From positions 5,615,322 to 5,679,321 of the forward strand of contig NZ_KB235922.1 of NCBI RefSeq assembly GCF_000332195.1: a stretch of 64,000 nucleotides of DNA. Reading direction: 5' to 3'. The stretch's first letter is position 1, and each line of letters begins with the position of its first letter. The notes below the pieces were generated by a model, which was not told the origin of the DNA, did not search any database, and was given only the letters and a program-made list of their open reading frames with translations. The stretch is from Pleurocapsa sp. PCC 7319. GTDB taxonomy: Bacteria > Cyanobacteriota > Cyanobacteriia > Cyanobacteriales > Xenococcaceae. The position numbers were made by a program, and so were the translations under genes. Of this stretch, positions 34,721 to 42,580 are shown piece after piece.

Positions 34721-36166
34721 ATGGCGGTAGATTATGACTTAGTGGTAATTGGTAGTAGTTGGGCAGGTATTTATGCTGCGAGGAATGCGGTTCAACTTCA
34801 AGCTCGTGTTGCCCTTGTGACTCAATGCCAAAACCAATATTTACCAAATGATGTGCTAGTCAATCATAGCCTGAGCGAGATAGGACGGCTTAATTATCAA
34901 CTGGCAAATCATCCTTTTGCTATAGCATCAGAGAGACAATCTCCGTTTATTTCTTTGCAAGAAGCCAGTGATTGGACGAAAGGCATTAATTCAAGGATAA
35001 AAGCCGAAAATTCTCTATCCAGTTTGGCAGTTTTGGGGGTAGATGTAATTGTGGGCAAGGGTCAATTTTTTTCCCTACCTAAATTGGGGTTTCAAGTAGG
35101 TCAGAGAAAACTGCGATCGCGTCATTACCTGCTAGCTACCGGCTCTAAATTCGTTCCCAGATTACTTGATGGCAATAATACAGAAAATTACATAACGCTA
35201 CGAGACTTGTGGAGGATAAATTTAGGTAAATTACCGCAAAGTATAATTATTGTTGGTAAGGATCCAATTTCTCTAGAATTAGCTCAAAATTTAGCTAGAT
35301 TTGATAAAAAAGTCACTTTAGTTGTCAATCAACCCAGAATTTTACCTCAGGAAGATTTAGATATTGCCATCTTAATTCAAGGACAACTAGAAGCCGAAGG
35401 GATCAGAATTTTAACTGAAGCAAAAGTTAGCCAAATCAAAATAATTAATGAGCAAAAATGGTTACAGGCTGGCGATCAAGCTTTGTCAGCCGATGAGATT
35501 ATTTTTGCTGATTGTCGTCAACCTAATATCGAAGAATTAAATCTAGCGTCAGTAGAAGTTAAATACGATCATTGCCGAGTTTATGTTAATAAAAAGCTGC
35601 AAACTACTAATGCGAATATCTATGCTTGTGGTGATTTAATTGGAGGATATTGTTTACCTAATATTGAGCAATATGAAGTTAATTTAATTCTGAAAAATTC
35701 ATTATTTTCCCCTTGGTATAAAACCAACTATTTTTCTCTACCATGGGCGATTTTAACCGACCCTAATTTAGTAAGAATAGGATTGAATGAAAAGCAAGCC
35801 CAACAACAATATGGTGTCAATATTTACATTATTAAACAATATTTTAATGATACCGACCAAGCACGTATTTTAGACCAAAACACTGGCTTATGTAAGCTTT
35901 TAGTCAGAGAAAATGGAGTAATAGTAGGTTGTAGTTTAGTAGGCGAGAACGCTAGAGAATTTATCTCTGCGATCGCGTTGATGATGGAACACAATATCAG
36001 GCTAGATAATAATCCATTTCGAGGACTAACTGAGTTTTCAGTTTCTACTATTTATCCAAGTTTTGCTGAAATTCTACAACAAGCTAGCTATAATTTTTAT
36101 CAACAAAAGTTGCAACGTAATCCAAGAAGATTAAATCGTCTAAGAATTTGGTCAAGTTTATTTTAG
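34721..36166 (+). CDS. NAD(P)/FAD-dependent oxidoreductase lacking the redox disulfide
   Basis: A 481-residue protein of the dihydrolipoamide dehydrogenase/mercuric reductase fold. The FAD motif is VVIGSSWAGIYAA at 8-20, the NAD(P) motif is IIIVGKDPISLELA near 175, and the second FAD motif is IYACGDLIGGY. A C-terminal dimerisation domain is present (PWAILTDPNLVRIGLNEKQA). The Cys-x4-Cys active pair expected after the first FAD motif is absent, so it cannot work as a classical disulfide reductase. Substrate unknown. It starts 32 bases after cobD on the same strand. Confidence 0.85.
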   Translation: MAVDYDLVVIGSSWAGIYAARNAVQLQARVALVTQCQNQYLPNDVLVNHSLSEIGRLNYQLANHPFAIASERQSPFISLQEASDWTKGINSRIKAENSLSSLAVLGVDVIVGKGQFFSLPKLGFQVGQRKLRSRHYLLATGSKFVPRLLDGNNTENYITLRDLWRINLGKLPQSIIIVGKDPISLELAQNLARFDKKVTLVVNQPRILPQEDLDIAILIQGQLEAEGIRILTEAKVSQIKIINEQKWLQAGDQALSADEIIFADCRQPNIEELNLASVEVKYDHCRVYVNKKLQTTNANIYACGDLIGGYCLPNIEQYEVNLILKNSLFSPWYKTNYFSLPWAILTDPNLVRIGLNEKQAQQQYGVNIYIIKQYFNDTDQARILDQNTGLCKLLVRENGVIVGCSLVGENAREFISAIALMMEHNIRLDNNPFRGLTEFSVSTIYPSFAEILQQASYNFYQQKLQRNPRRLNRLRIWSSLF

Positions 36167-36415
36167 CTGGGAAATAATTTAATCATTAAGTTATATTGAT
36201 ATATTCTTAAGATAATATGAGGAAATAAGTAATTGTGCTCGGTTTATATGAGTATTAAAGCGAACGTAATTTAAGCTTTGTTAAGTAATAGAAGATAAGT
36301 ATTTAAAAAAAATAAGGCTTTTGCTAGTCTATTTAAACAGTAAATATTGAACTTATTTTTAAAGTTATATCTATCTCATAATTTTTTTTACTATACTGAA
36401 TACTCTCGTATTACA

Positions 36416-36733
36416 ATGCAACATTTTCATGACGAATGGATTCAAGAATGGTGTGATCATAATGGTTGGACAGATTTATTTCAAGAACGCTACGATCATT
36501 ACTGGGCTTTTCCGCCTAATTGCGTCATGCCAGAGCCAATCCCACAAAAAGTGATGAGGGTAATCAAGAGTGAAAAAGGTCTGAGTCGCTGTGAGCAAAA
36601 GTGGTTGCTCTCTGCGGGGGTTGTCAGTGTGTTTGCTTTAATTTCCAGTTATCTTTGTCTATCACCAATGCCTCTAATTTTTGCATTTGGGTTTGATGCT
36701 ATTATTTGTGCTTTAATGGAGTGCGAAATTTAG
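36416..36733 (+). CDS. Conserved cyanobacterial protein with C-terminal membrane segment
   Basis: A 105-residue protein. I choose the ATG at 36416 (MQHFHDEWIQEWCDHNGWTD) over the TTG at 36347, because the upstream extension is AT-rich and lacks conserved character. The N-terminal half is acidic/aromatic and polar, ending in PPNCVMPEPIP. The C-terminal half has two hydrophobic stretches (about 64-82 and 84-100). I recall related short proteins in cyanobacteria but no function. Confidence 0.75.
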   Translation: MQHFHDEWIQEWCDHNGWTDLFQERYDHYWAFPPNCVMPEPIPQKVMRVIKSEKGLSRCEQKWLLSAGVVSVFALISSYLCLSPMPLIFAFGFDAIICALMECEI

Positions 36734-37006
36734 CTTTGCTAGAATTGAGTATAGTTTTTTTGGTTATTACCAGGGTTGGAGGTTGGAACCAAGTTTTTAA
36801 CTCAATACTTCTTTTCCAGGTCGGATGCTCGGATACAATGAATACTGTAGATAACTCTATTATTTGACTTTAATATCATTTGACTTTAGTTTGGACTCAG
36901 AAGACGATAAATGATGATGCAGTTTTCAAAAGCCCTAAATCTAAATCTGTCGGTGGGATAATTGTTAGCTGTAGCCAAAGATATCAGGATATTTAACAGC
37001 TAAACT

Positions 37007-37444
37007 ATGTTTAATTTGGGTAATAATCGACCAGAAATAGCAGAGCAGCAATGGCGATCGCAATTAGATCATTTTGTTGATGATTACGAACATCAACTTG
37101 CAGCTTTAGCCTGGGGATTGCAACAGGAATGGCAAGACAGTGGTGATGTAAACGATGTATTGGGTATTGATCTTGAACCAACTCCTCACTTTGTAGCCTG
37201 TTCTCAGGAAAGTTTGGACAAGTTAAATCATAATACTAGAGGGCAGCTACAGGAAATTCTCGGAATTGTTGATGGTTCTGATCGAGCAACGGAAATAGTA
37301 ATTATTGTCATTGCTAAAGGACAAGTCAAACTAATTAACTTTCAACCCGAAATTACTCCACCCGATTGCTTTGCTGCTACTGATGGTAATATCGATCAAC
37401 TAATAGCAACTTTGGAATTAGCCTTGGCTAAATATATTAAATAA
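37007..37444 (+). CDS. Hypothetical soluble protein
   Basis: A 145-residue acidic protein without signal peptide or membrane segment. It begins with a helical region (QQWRSQLDHFVDDYEHQLAALAWGLQQEWQ), then a mixed domain with PTPHFVACS, IVIIVIAKGQVKLINFQP and a helical end. The pattern looks conserved and in good codon usage with HIP1 sites, so I accept it as a gene. No family was recognised. Confidence 0.7.
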   Translation: MFNLGNNRPEIAEQQWRSQLDHFVDDYEHQLAALAWGLQQEWQDSGDVNDVLGIDLEPTPHFVACSQESLDKLNHNTRGQLQEILGIVDGSDRATEIVIIVIAKGQVKLINFQPEITPPDCFAATDGNIDQLIATLELALAKYIK

Positions 37445-37761
37445 TTGATAAAAATATCTAGCCACCTTCTGATTTACAGGACAATCTAGTATATAGCGTT
37501 TCTCGTATTAATGAGATACACCTTGTTGAAGTCAGGGAATAGGGAATAGGGAATAGGGAACAGGGAATAGAGGTTTTAAGGTTTTTGACTAAGTTTATAT
37601 ATGTACCTCACTTATTTGAGAAACGCTATAGATGTCAATGTTATTTCCCGTACTAAAGTTACCAAAAATAGAGAACTTTCACTAATAGAAAAGGCTAACA
37701 GAAATCGACTAATATTTAAGTGGTTAAATTATCAGATAAACTACTGATTTAGGTAACAAAG
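37445..37761. other. Intergenic region holding a MITE-like element
   Basis: About 317 bases. Most of it is the inverted-repeat element at 37492-37630; the remainder shows no feature besides the ribosome site region of the next gene. Confidence 0.6.
37492..37630. mobile_element. MITE-like element with terminal inverted repeats
   Basis: TATAGCGTTTCTC (37492-37504) is repeated in inverse as GAGAAACGCTATA (37618-37630). The similarity goes on inward imperfectly (TGAGATACAC against the inverse of GTACCTCA). It is 139 bases long with no coding capacity. A GAATAGG heptamer tract (about 37535-37570) is nested inside. Confidence 0.7.
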
Positions 37762-38118
37762 ATGTTGCAATTTTTGCTGACATGGTTAGCGACAGCTGTT
37801 TCTTTAATTATTACTGCTTTTGTAGTGCCTGGCTTCACTATAGTAAGCTTTTCATCTGCATTAGTGGGGGCAGCAGTTTTAGGCTTAGTTAATGCGATTA
37901 TCAAACCAATTTTGATTTTGTTTACTTTACCACTGACAATTTTAACTTTGGGTTTGTTTCTCCTAGTAGTAAATGCGATCGCTTTGGGCTTAGTAGGCTA
38001 TCTAACCCCAGGATTAGCGGTAGCTGGCTTTTTTCCGGCTTTATTTGGCTCAATTGTATTGACATTAGTTTCTAGTTTGATTTATCAGTTTTTTCCTACT
38101 TCGGAATCACTCAATTGA
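37762..38118 (+). CDS. Phage-holin-family (YvlD-like) small membrane protein
   Basis: A 118-residue integral membrane protein with four hydrophobic segments (about 3-21, 30-50, 52-76, 85-108). The GLVNAIIKPILILFTLPLTILTLG-type central motif is that of the superfamily IV holin / DUF360 (YvlD) family, which is common as a chromosomal gene in bacteria. A phage lysis role is unlikely since no phage genes are nearby. It stands alone, just before the IS200/IS605 element. Confidence 0.85.
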   Translation: MLQFLLTWLATAVSLIITAFVVPGFTIVSFSSALVGAAVLGLVNAIIKPILILFTLPLTILTLGLFLLVVNAIALGLVGYLTPGLAVAGFFPALFGSIVLTLVSSLIYQFFPTSESLN

Positions 38119-38177
38119 GAAGAATTCTTAATCTCTTAAGAATCCAACGTTTTGAGCTTTAGCGGAAACATTAGATT

Positions 38178-38330
38178 TTGACATCCTCTCCGTCCTGCGC
38201 TGACGCTAAAGAACGGAGATTCCCTAAAACAAAGTTAACTGTTTAGGGGTGGTAGACGGTTCAACACAAACTGCTACTACTGTAGTCTGACATTTGCTCC
38301 CACGTCCGTTGATATATTGGTCGGATTGCC
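38178..38330 (-). ncRNA. Candidate omega-RNA (reRNA) of TnpB
   Basis: In this family the guide RNA scaffold covers the tnpB 3' end and the transposon right end. On the minus strand the final hairpin is TCTCCGTTC...GGACGGAGA followed by GGATGTCAA. The guide would begin directly outside the element (minus strand from about 38177, AATCTAATGTTTCCGC). The 5' boundary is a guess. Confidence 0.45.
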
Positions 38331-39444
38331 CACCCGCCCATCGATTTAAATTTTCTGCTGCGTTGATATCTCGGTCGTGAATAGTATTGCAAAACAAGCA
38401 TTCCCACTCCCTAACATCTAGCTCTTTTTTTCCTTCTGACTCTCCGCAGCATGAGCATTTTTGAGATGATGGAAACCATCTGTCTACGATAGTTAAATGC
38501 CTACCGTACTTGTCGCATTTAGCAGCAAGTGTAGTTTTAAATTTACTCCAACCTGCATCACTAATTGCTCGTGACAACTTACGGTTTTTAACCATTCCTG
38601 CCACATTCAAGTCTTCTACTGCCAGAGCTTGATTTTCGCGTACTAGGCGAGTAGTTAACTTGTGAATAAAATCTGTTCTTTGGTCTTTTACCTTAGCATG
38701 AAGTTTAGCTAGCCTATGCTTGCGTCTTTTTCTCCGCTCAGATTCTTCCATGCGGCTTAAGCCTTTGGTAGCTTTGGATAATCTTCGATTAGCTTTTTGG
38801 ATTTTCCGGAGCATTTTCTTGTGTAGACGAGGATTTTCAACCTTTTCGCCTGAACTTAAAATAGCAAAATAGGTTAAACCTAAATCAATCCCAACAGATT
38901 GCTCCGTAACAGGTGAAACAGGTTGCTCAACTTCAACTACAAAAGAAGCAAAATATCTGCCAGAACAATCTTTGATGATAGTCACACTTGATGGTTCGCT
39001 TGGTAGTGGTCGAGAAAAAACTATTGGTATATGACCAATTTTGGCAAGTTTAACCGATTGAGAATGTACACTAAAGCCACCAATTCTGAATCTAATTGAT
39101 TGTCTAGATTGTTTTTTCTTGAGCTTAGGTTTTCCTACTGGTTTACCTTTTCTTTTTCCTTTTAAACTAGAAAAATAATTATTCCAGGCAGTGCATAAAT
39201 CTCTATATGACTGTTGGAGAACAATGTTAGAGACTTCAGCCAACCAACTTCTTTCTTCAGTTTTTTTAGCCTGAGTAATAACCTGTTTGTCTACATCCTT
39301 TGGTCTTGGCAAACCTTCTCTGAAAGCTTTCTTGTAGACCCATAACGCATCATTCCAAACTACACGAGCGCAACCAAAAGCTTTGGCTAATGGCTCAATC
39401 TGAGTCGGTCTGGGATAAATTCTGTACTGGTATCTAGCTTTCAT
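38224..39444 (-). CDS. tnpB: TnpB RNA-guided nuclease of IS200/IS605 family
   Basis: A 406-residue TnpB. The RuvC residues are D187 (GIDLGLTYFA), E278 (AVEDLNVAGM) and D359 (HDRDINAAENL). The zinc ribbon pairs are C330/C333 and C349/C352. The N-terminal OrfB helix-turn-helix region starts MKARYQYRIYPRPTQ. It should cut DNA matching the guide of its omega-RNA next to a target-adjacent motif and so retain the element at the donor site. No truncation or frameshift is visible. It is divergent from tnpA with 35 bases between the starts. Confidence 0.93.
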   Translation of the reverse strand: MKARYQYRIYPRPTQIEPLAKAFGCARVVWNDALWVYKKAFREGLPRPKDVDKQVITQAKKTEERSWLAEVSNIVLQQSYRDLCTAWNNYFSSLKGKRKGKPVGKPKLKKKQSRQSIRFRIGGFSVHSQSVKLAKIGHIPIVFSRPLPSEPSSVTIIKDCSGRYFASFVVEVEQPVSPVTEQSVGIDLGLTYFAILSSGEKVENPRLHKKMLRKIQKANRRLSKATKGLSRMEESERRKRRKHRLAKLHAKVKDQRTDFIHKLTTRLVRENQALAVEDLNVAGMVKNRKLSRAISDAGWSKFKTTLAAKCDKYGRHLTIVDRWFPSSQKCSCCGESEGKKELDVREWECLFCNTIHDRDINAAENLNRWAGGQSDQYINGRGSKCQTTVVAVCVEPSTTPKQLTLF

Positions 39445-39479
39445 GTACAGTATGATAACATTGGTCTGTACATAAGATT

Positions 39480-39878
39480 ATGAAGTTTAGAAGAGAGAGA
39501 AATAGCGTTACAGATTTAAAAGTACACTTAGTCTGCGTAACCAAATATCGCGCTCAAGTGTTTTCTGCACCGCAGATTGAATTAATTGAAAAAGTATTTT
39601 ATGAAGTAGCTAAAAAGATGAATATACAGATACTCGAAATTAATGGAGAGACAGACCATCTTCATGTTTTGGTTGAATATCCTCCCAAGTTATCTGTATC
39701 TAAAATGGTTAACTCTCTTAAAGGGGTATCTAGTCGTAGATTTGGGCAAGCTGGTTTCAAAAAGCCTAAAAATGGGAAAGCATTATGGAGTCCTAGTTAT
39801 TTTGCGGTTTCTGTAGGTGGCGCACCCATAGAAGTATTAATCAAGTATATTAAAGAGCAAAACCGTCCAGCCATATAA
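39480..39878 (+). CDS. tnpA: TnpA Y1 single-strand transposase of IS200/IS605 family
   Basis: A 132-residue HUH-type transposase. The HUH motif is H60-L-H62 (DHLHVLVEYPP) and the nucleophile is Y123 (EVLIKYIKEQN). Length and all visible motifs fit an active enzyme that cuts and joins single-stranded ends at subterminal hairpins. Its stop is followed at once by the left-end hairpin. Confidence 0.93.
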   Translation: MKFRRERNSVTDLKVHLVCVTKYRAQVFSAPQIELIEKVFYEVAKKMNIQILEINGETDHLHVLVEYPPKLSVSKMVNSLKGVSSRRFGQAGFKKPKNGKALWSPSYFAVSVGGAPIEVLIKYIKEQNRPAI

Positions 39879-39939
39879 AGTCGTGCTAGAAGCACGAGGC
39901 TTGTATCCCATTACCTTCGGTCAAAATAAATAAGCAAAA

Positions 39940-39978
39940 CAACAAAAAAGGGTTGACATCTTACTTTTGGTCAACCCC
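39940..39978 (-). terminator. Rho-independent terminator for the ycf35 operon
   Basis: GGGTTGAC (39950-39957) pairs with GTCAACCC (39970-39977). Read on the minus strand, the hairpin is followed by TTTTTTGTTGTTTTG. It lies about 45 bases beyond the DUF1257 stop and ends the minus-strand transcription unit. Confidence 0.75.
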
Positions 39979-40021
39979 CATGCTTGGGAACGCGCTTCAA
40001 CTTAAAATCAAATTCTTGCTA

Positions 40022-40372
40022 TTACTGAAGAACTAATTTAACGTTGGCATTCTGCAAACCACGCTGCTTGACTTCAGACAAAGTTTTATTAACAGCATAT
40101 TTTTGGTTAATAGAGTTGATCAACTCGGTTTGGTTGTGTTTTTTAGCTACACCCCAAAGATCGGCAATCAAATCAAAAGTACCATCGCTATTTTCGGACC
40201 AGCCTAAATCATATTCGCCTTCCAAGGTAGCAACGATATCAGCACGGATTCTCTGACCGTTATAACCACGAACATCTGCATTAGTTTGAACATTAATACC
40301 AAGATCGCGAAGAGAATTAGTTAAAATTTCAGAATCGCTAATTTTGGTGCGTAGAGTGCTAAAGTGAGACAT
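40022..40372 (-). CDS. ycf35: DUF1257 protein, Ycf35 homologue
   Basis: A 116-residue soluble protein. It begins MSHFSTLRTKISDSEILTNS and shows ADVRGYNGQ, DLGWSENSDGTFDLIADLWG and a C-terminal NANVKLVLQ, the DUF1257/Ycf35 pattern conserved in cyanobacteria and red-lineage plastids. Function is not established. It follows ycf46 by 153 bases on the same strand, with a hairpin in the gap, and ends in a terminator. The conserved association with Ycf46 suggests a joint role. Confidence 0.9.
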   Translation of the reverse strand: MSHFSTLRTKISDSEILTNSLRDLGINVQTNADVRGYNGQRIRADIVATLEGEYDLGWSENSDGTFDLIADLWGVAKKHNQTELINSINQKYAVNKTLSEVKQRGLQNANVKLVLQ

Positions 40373-40488
40373 ATGATTTCCTCCAGTAGAAGAGAAGTAA
40401 ACAACAACTTTAAAATCAATAACCGCCTAAGCTCTTTTGAGAGACGGACTATTTAATAAACTGCTAGCTTTACAATTGCTAGCCTCTG

Positions 40489-40517
40489 CTTCTGCGAATT
40501 ACTTTAACTCGCAGAAG
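40489..40517 (-). promoter_or_regulatory. Hairpin between ycf46 and ycf35
   Basis: CTTCTGCGA (40489-40497) pairs perfectly with TCGCAGAAG (40509-40517), just after the ycf46 stop. No T-run follows on the minus strand, so processing or mRNA protection is more likely than termination. A second small hairpin (CTAGC/GCTAG, about 40463-40483) follows. Confidence 0.5.
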
Positions 40518-40525
40518 AAAGCCTG

Positions 40526-42037
40526 TTAAAATTCCAGTCGCTGATATTCAGCAACGGAAGCTGACGCAGGTCTGGCTCTTTGCCCAGCCCAATCTCTCAA
40601 GGCTGTTACCTGTTCAGTCATAGTTCGTGACAGAGGTAAGGTTGATTTAATAGCAGCAATAATATCTAGCTGCGTAAACTCCCTATCCTGAGCAAAAGCA
40701 TCATACATTGCAGCGATAATTGCTTGCTCAATCTCTGCACCTGAAAAACCTTCTGACACTTTGATTAACTGCTCTAAATCAAAACGATTGATCTCCGAGC
40801 GTCTTTTTCCAAGGTGAATTCTAAAAATATCTCCCCTTTCTGCTGAACTAGGTAAATCCACGAAAAAGATTTCATCAAATCTTCCTTTACGTAAGAACTC
40901 TCCTGGCAATCTTTCAACACGGTTAGCTGTAGCCATTACAAATACGGGAGATTTCTTCTCTTGCATCCAGGTTAAAAATGAACCAAATATGCGACCAGAA
41001 GTTCCACCATCAGAATCTCCAGAGCCACCCCCACCGGCAAAAGCCTTATCTAGTTCATCAATGAAAAGAATTACGGGAGAAATAGATTCTGCTGTTTTTA
41101 AAGCATTTCGTAAATTCGCTTCTGAACGACCCACTGTTGAACCGTCATAAACTCTACCCATATCGAGGCGCAGTAAAGGTAAACCCCAGAGACGAGATGT
41201 TGTTTTGGCGATCAAAGACTTACCACAACCAGGAATTCCTAAAATTAACATTCCTTTGGGCTGAGGGAGTCCATATTCTCTAGCTCTTTCTGTAAATGCA
41301 TTGGAACGCTGTCTCAACCATCGCTTAAGCTCCTCCAAACCGCCTACTGAGTCTATAGTCTCGTCTTCTTCGATATACTCCAAAATACCATTGCGACGAA
41401 TTAATTGTTTTTTCTCTGAAAGAACAATTTCTACTTCTTCTTCGGTCAGACGACCTGCTTTCACCTGAGCTTTACGATAGACTTTTTCGGCTTCATCTTT
41501 GGTTAAACCCAATGCAGCTTTCAGCAGCTTTTCTCTAGTTTCTGTACTGAGACGACTACTATTACTTTTCAACAGTCTTTCTGAAAGAACCTGATTCAGT
41601 TCAGTCAAATTTGGTAAAGGATAGTCTAGGACTACGGCTTCCTTTTCTAACTCAATGGGTAAGTTTTGAACAGGTGACATTAATATAATTACTTTATTAG
41701 TACCCTTGAAAGATGCTATGCCATCCCTTAACCACCTAGTAATTACAGGACCATCAATAAAAGGGTGCAAATCTTTGAATATATATATTCCTGAATCTTT
41801 CTGCCTAATAGTCCATTCAATTGCTGCCTCGGGGGAAACAGTATTGTGTTGGGTTGCTTGACGAGGTTGACCATATTCAACCATTCCTCGTGTTACAGTC
41901 CACACAAAAATTCGCTTGTATTCAGCATTATCTTTAACAATATTAGAGATAGCTTGCTCTGCCCGCTCCTCCTCTGGAGTAATTAGATAAATTAACGGGT
42001 ATTGAGCTTGTACGAGAATATTTAGCTCTTCTTTCAT
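40526..42037 (-). CDS. ycf46: AAA ATPase, Ycf46 homologue
   Basis: A 503-residue AAA protein. The N-terminal 220 residues are a degenerate AAA-like region without a P-loop (YPLIYLITPEEERAEQ; IYIFKDLHPFI). The C-terminal AAA module has Walker A GIPGCGKS at 267-274, Walker B VILFIDELD near 322-330, a Gly/Ser-rich loop (GGGGSGDSDGG) and sensor 1 VFVMATANRVE. It is conserved in cyanobacteria and algal plastids; a role in photosynthetic or carbon regulation has been proposed in the literature, but nothing here shows a substrate. It lies upstream of ycf35, downstream of a ribbon-helix-helix gene. Confidence 0.92.
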   Translation of the reverse strand: MKEELNILVQAQYPLIYLITPEEERAEQAISNIVKDNAEYKRIFVWTVTRGMVEYGQPRQATQHNTVSPEAAIEWTIRQKDSGIYIFKDLHPFIDGPVITRWLRDGIASFKGTNKVIILMSPVQNLPIELEKEAVVLDYPLPNLTELNQVLSERLLKSNSSRLSTETREKLLKAALGLTKDEAEKVYRKAQVKAGRLTEEEVEIVLSEKKQLIRRNGILEYIEEDETIDSVGGLEELKRWLRQRSNAFTERAREYGLPQPKGMLILGIPGCGKSLIAKTTSRLWGLPLLRLDMGRVYDGSTVGRSEANLRNALKTAESISPVILFIDELDKAFAGGGGSGDSDGGTSGRIFGSFLTWMQEKKSPVFVMATANRVERLPGEFLRKGRFDEIFFVDLPSSAERGDIFRIHLGKRRSEINRFDLEQLIKVSEGFSGAEIEQAIIAAMYDAFAQDREFTQLDIIAAIKSTLPLSRTMTEQVTALRDWAGQRARPASASVAEYQRLEF

Positions 42038-42099
42038 GATATCGACCTTGCTGAATCCTTAATATTTATGGTTAAGCTTTTTACTGCATCTCGAAAACT

Positions 42100-42450
42100 T
42101 TACAGACAGGAAACAAGCTCTTCTTCGTTAAATCCATCCGAGCCACCTGTTTCGCTCGCTACTTTCAGAGGTATCTCTTCAGCTATCATTCCTGCTTGAC
42201 TGTTTAGAGAGACTATCTCTCCTTCTCTCACCACTAACGCCGCATCACATTCTGGACATAAATGCACTTGGTGCGTTTTACCCTGGGTAGTTGCCTCAAT
42301 TTCCTCTACCTTTTCTGGATACTGCATATAAAAGGCGATCGCTTTTTCGACAAGAGCAGACATTGACTCAAGATCTACAGCCGCTTTTATTTTTAATTTC
42401 CTATGCAGTTCTGGAGGTATATATAAAGTTACTTTCTGCTTACTTTGCAT
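42100..42450 (-). CDS. Ribbon-helix-helix protein with zinc-ribbon-like motif
   Basis: About 116 residues from ATG 42450 (a start at 42471 adds seven residues). Residues 1-45 have the RHH form (KQKVTLYIPPELHRKLKIKAA, ALVEKAIAFYM), which binds DNA as a dimer through the beta strand. A CPEC pair near residue 65 and a lone C-terminal Cys may bind metal. The acidic C-terminus is unlike classical repressors. It precedes ycf46 by 62 bases in the same direction, so it could be co-transcribed and regulate the cluster. Target unknown. Confidence 0.75.
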   Translation of the reverse strand: MQSKQKVTLYIPPELHRKLKIKAAVDLESMSALVEKAIAFYMQYPEKVEEIEATTQGKTHQVHLCPECDAALVVREGEIVSLNSQAGMIAEEIPLKVASETGGSDGFNEEELVSCL

Positions 42451-42580
42451 ATCACTAAGTTGATTAATCACCCGGGTATACAGGTCAATGTACTTATTTT
42501 ATTTTTTTCTGTCAAGACAGTAAGACGCTATGACGTCAATATTGTAATATTTCTCAATATTCTGCCGTTTTGAATTACAC

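Larger units (their letters stand above)
38178..39920. mobile_element. IS200/IS605-family insertion sequence with divergent tnpA and tnpB
   Basis: tnpB (minus) and tnpA (plus) diverge from a 35-base gap. The right end lies beyond the tnpB 3' end: on the minus strand it ends GGATGTCAA after a hairpin (38187-38219). The left end lies beyond tnpA, with a perfect 7-bp hairpin TCGTGCT-AGA-AGCACGA (39881-39897). Both genes look intact. The 39920 boundary is approximate. Such elements move as single strands without target duplication. Confidence 0.8.

Noticed and set aside
37762-38118. Holin-family gene as a sign of prophage
   Set aside because: The YvlD-like holin superfamily is common in chromosomes and no phage genes lie nearby.
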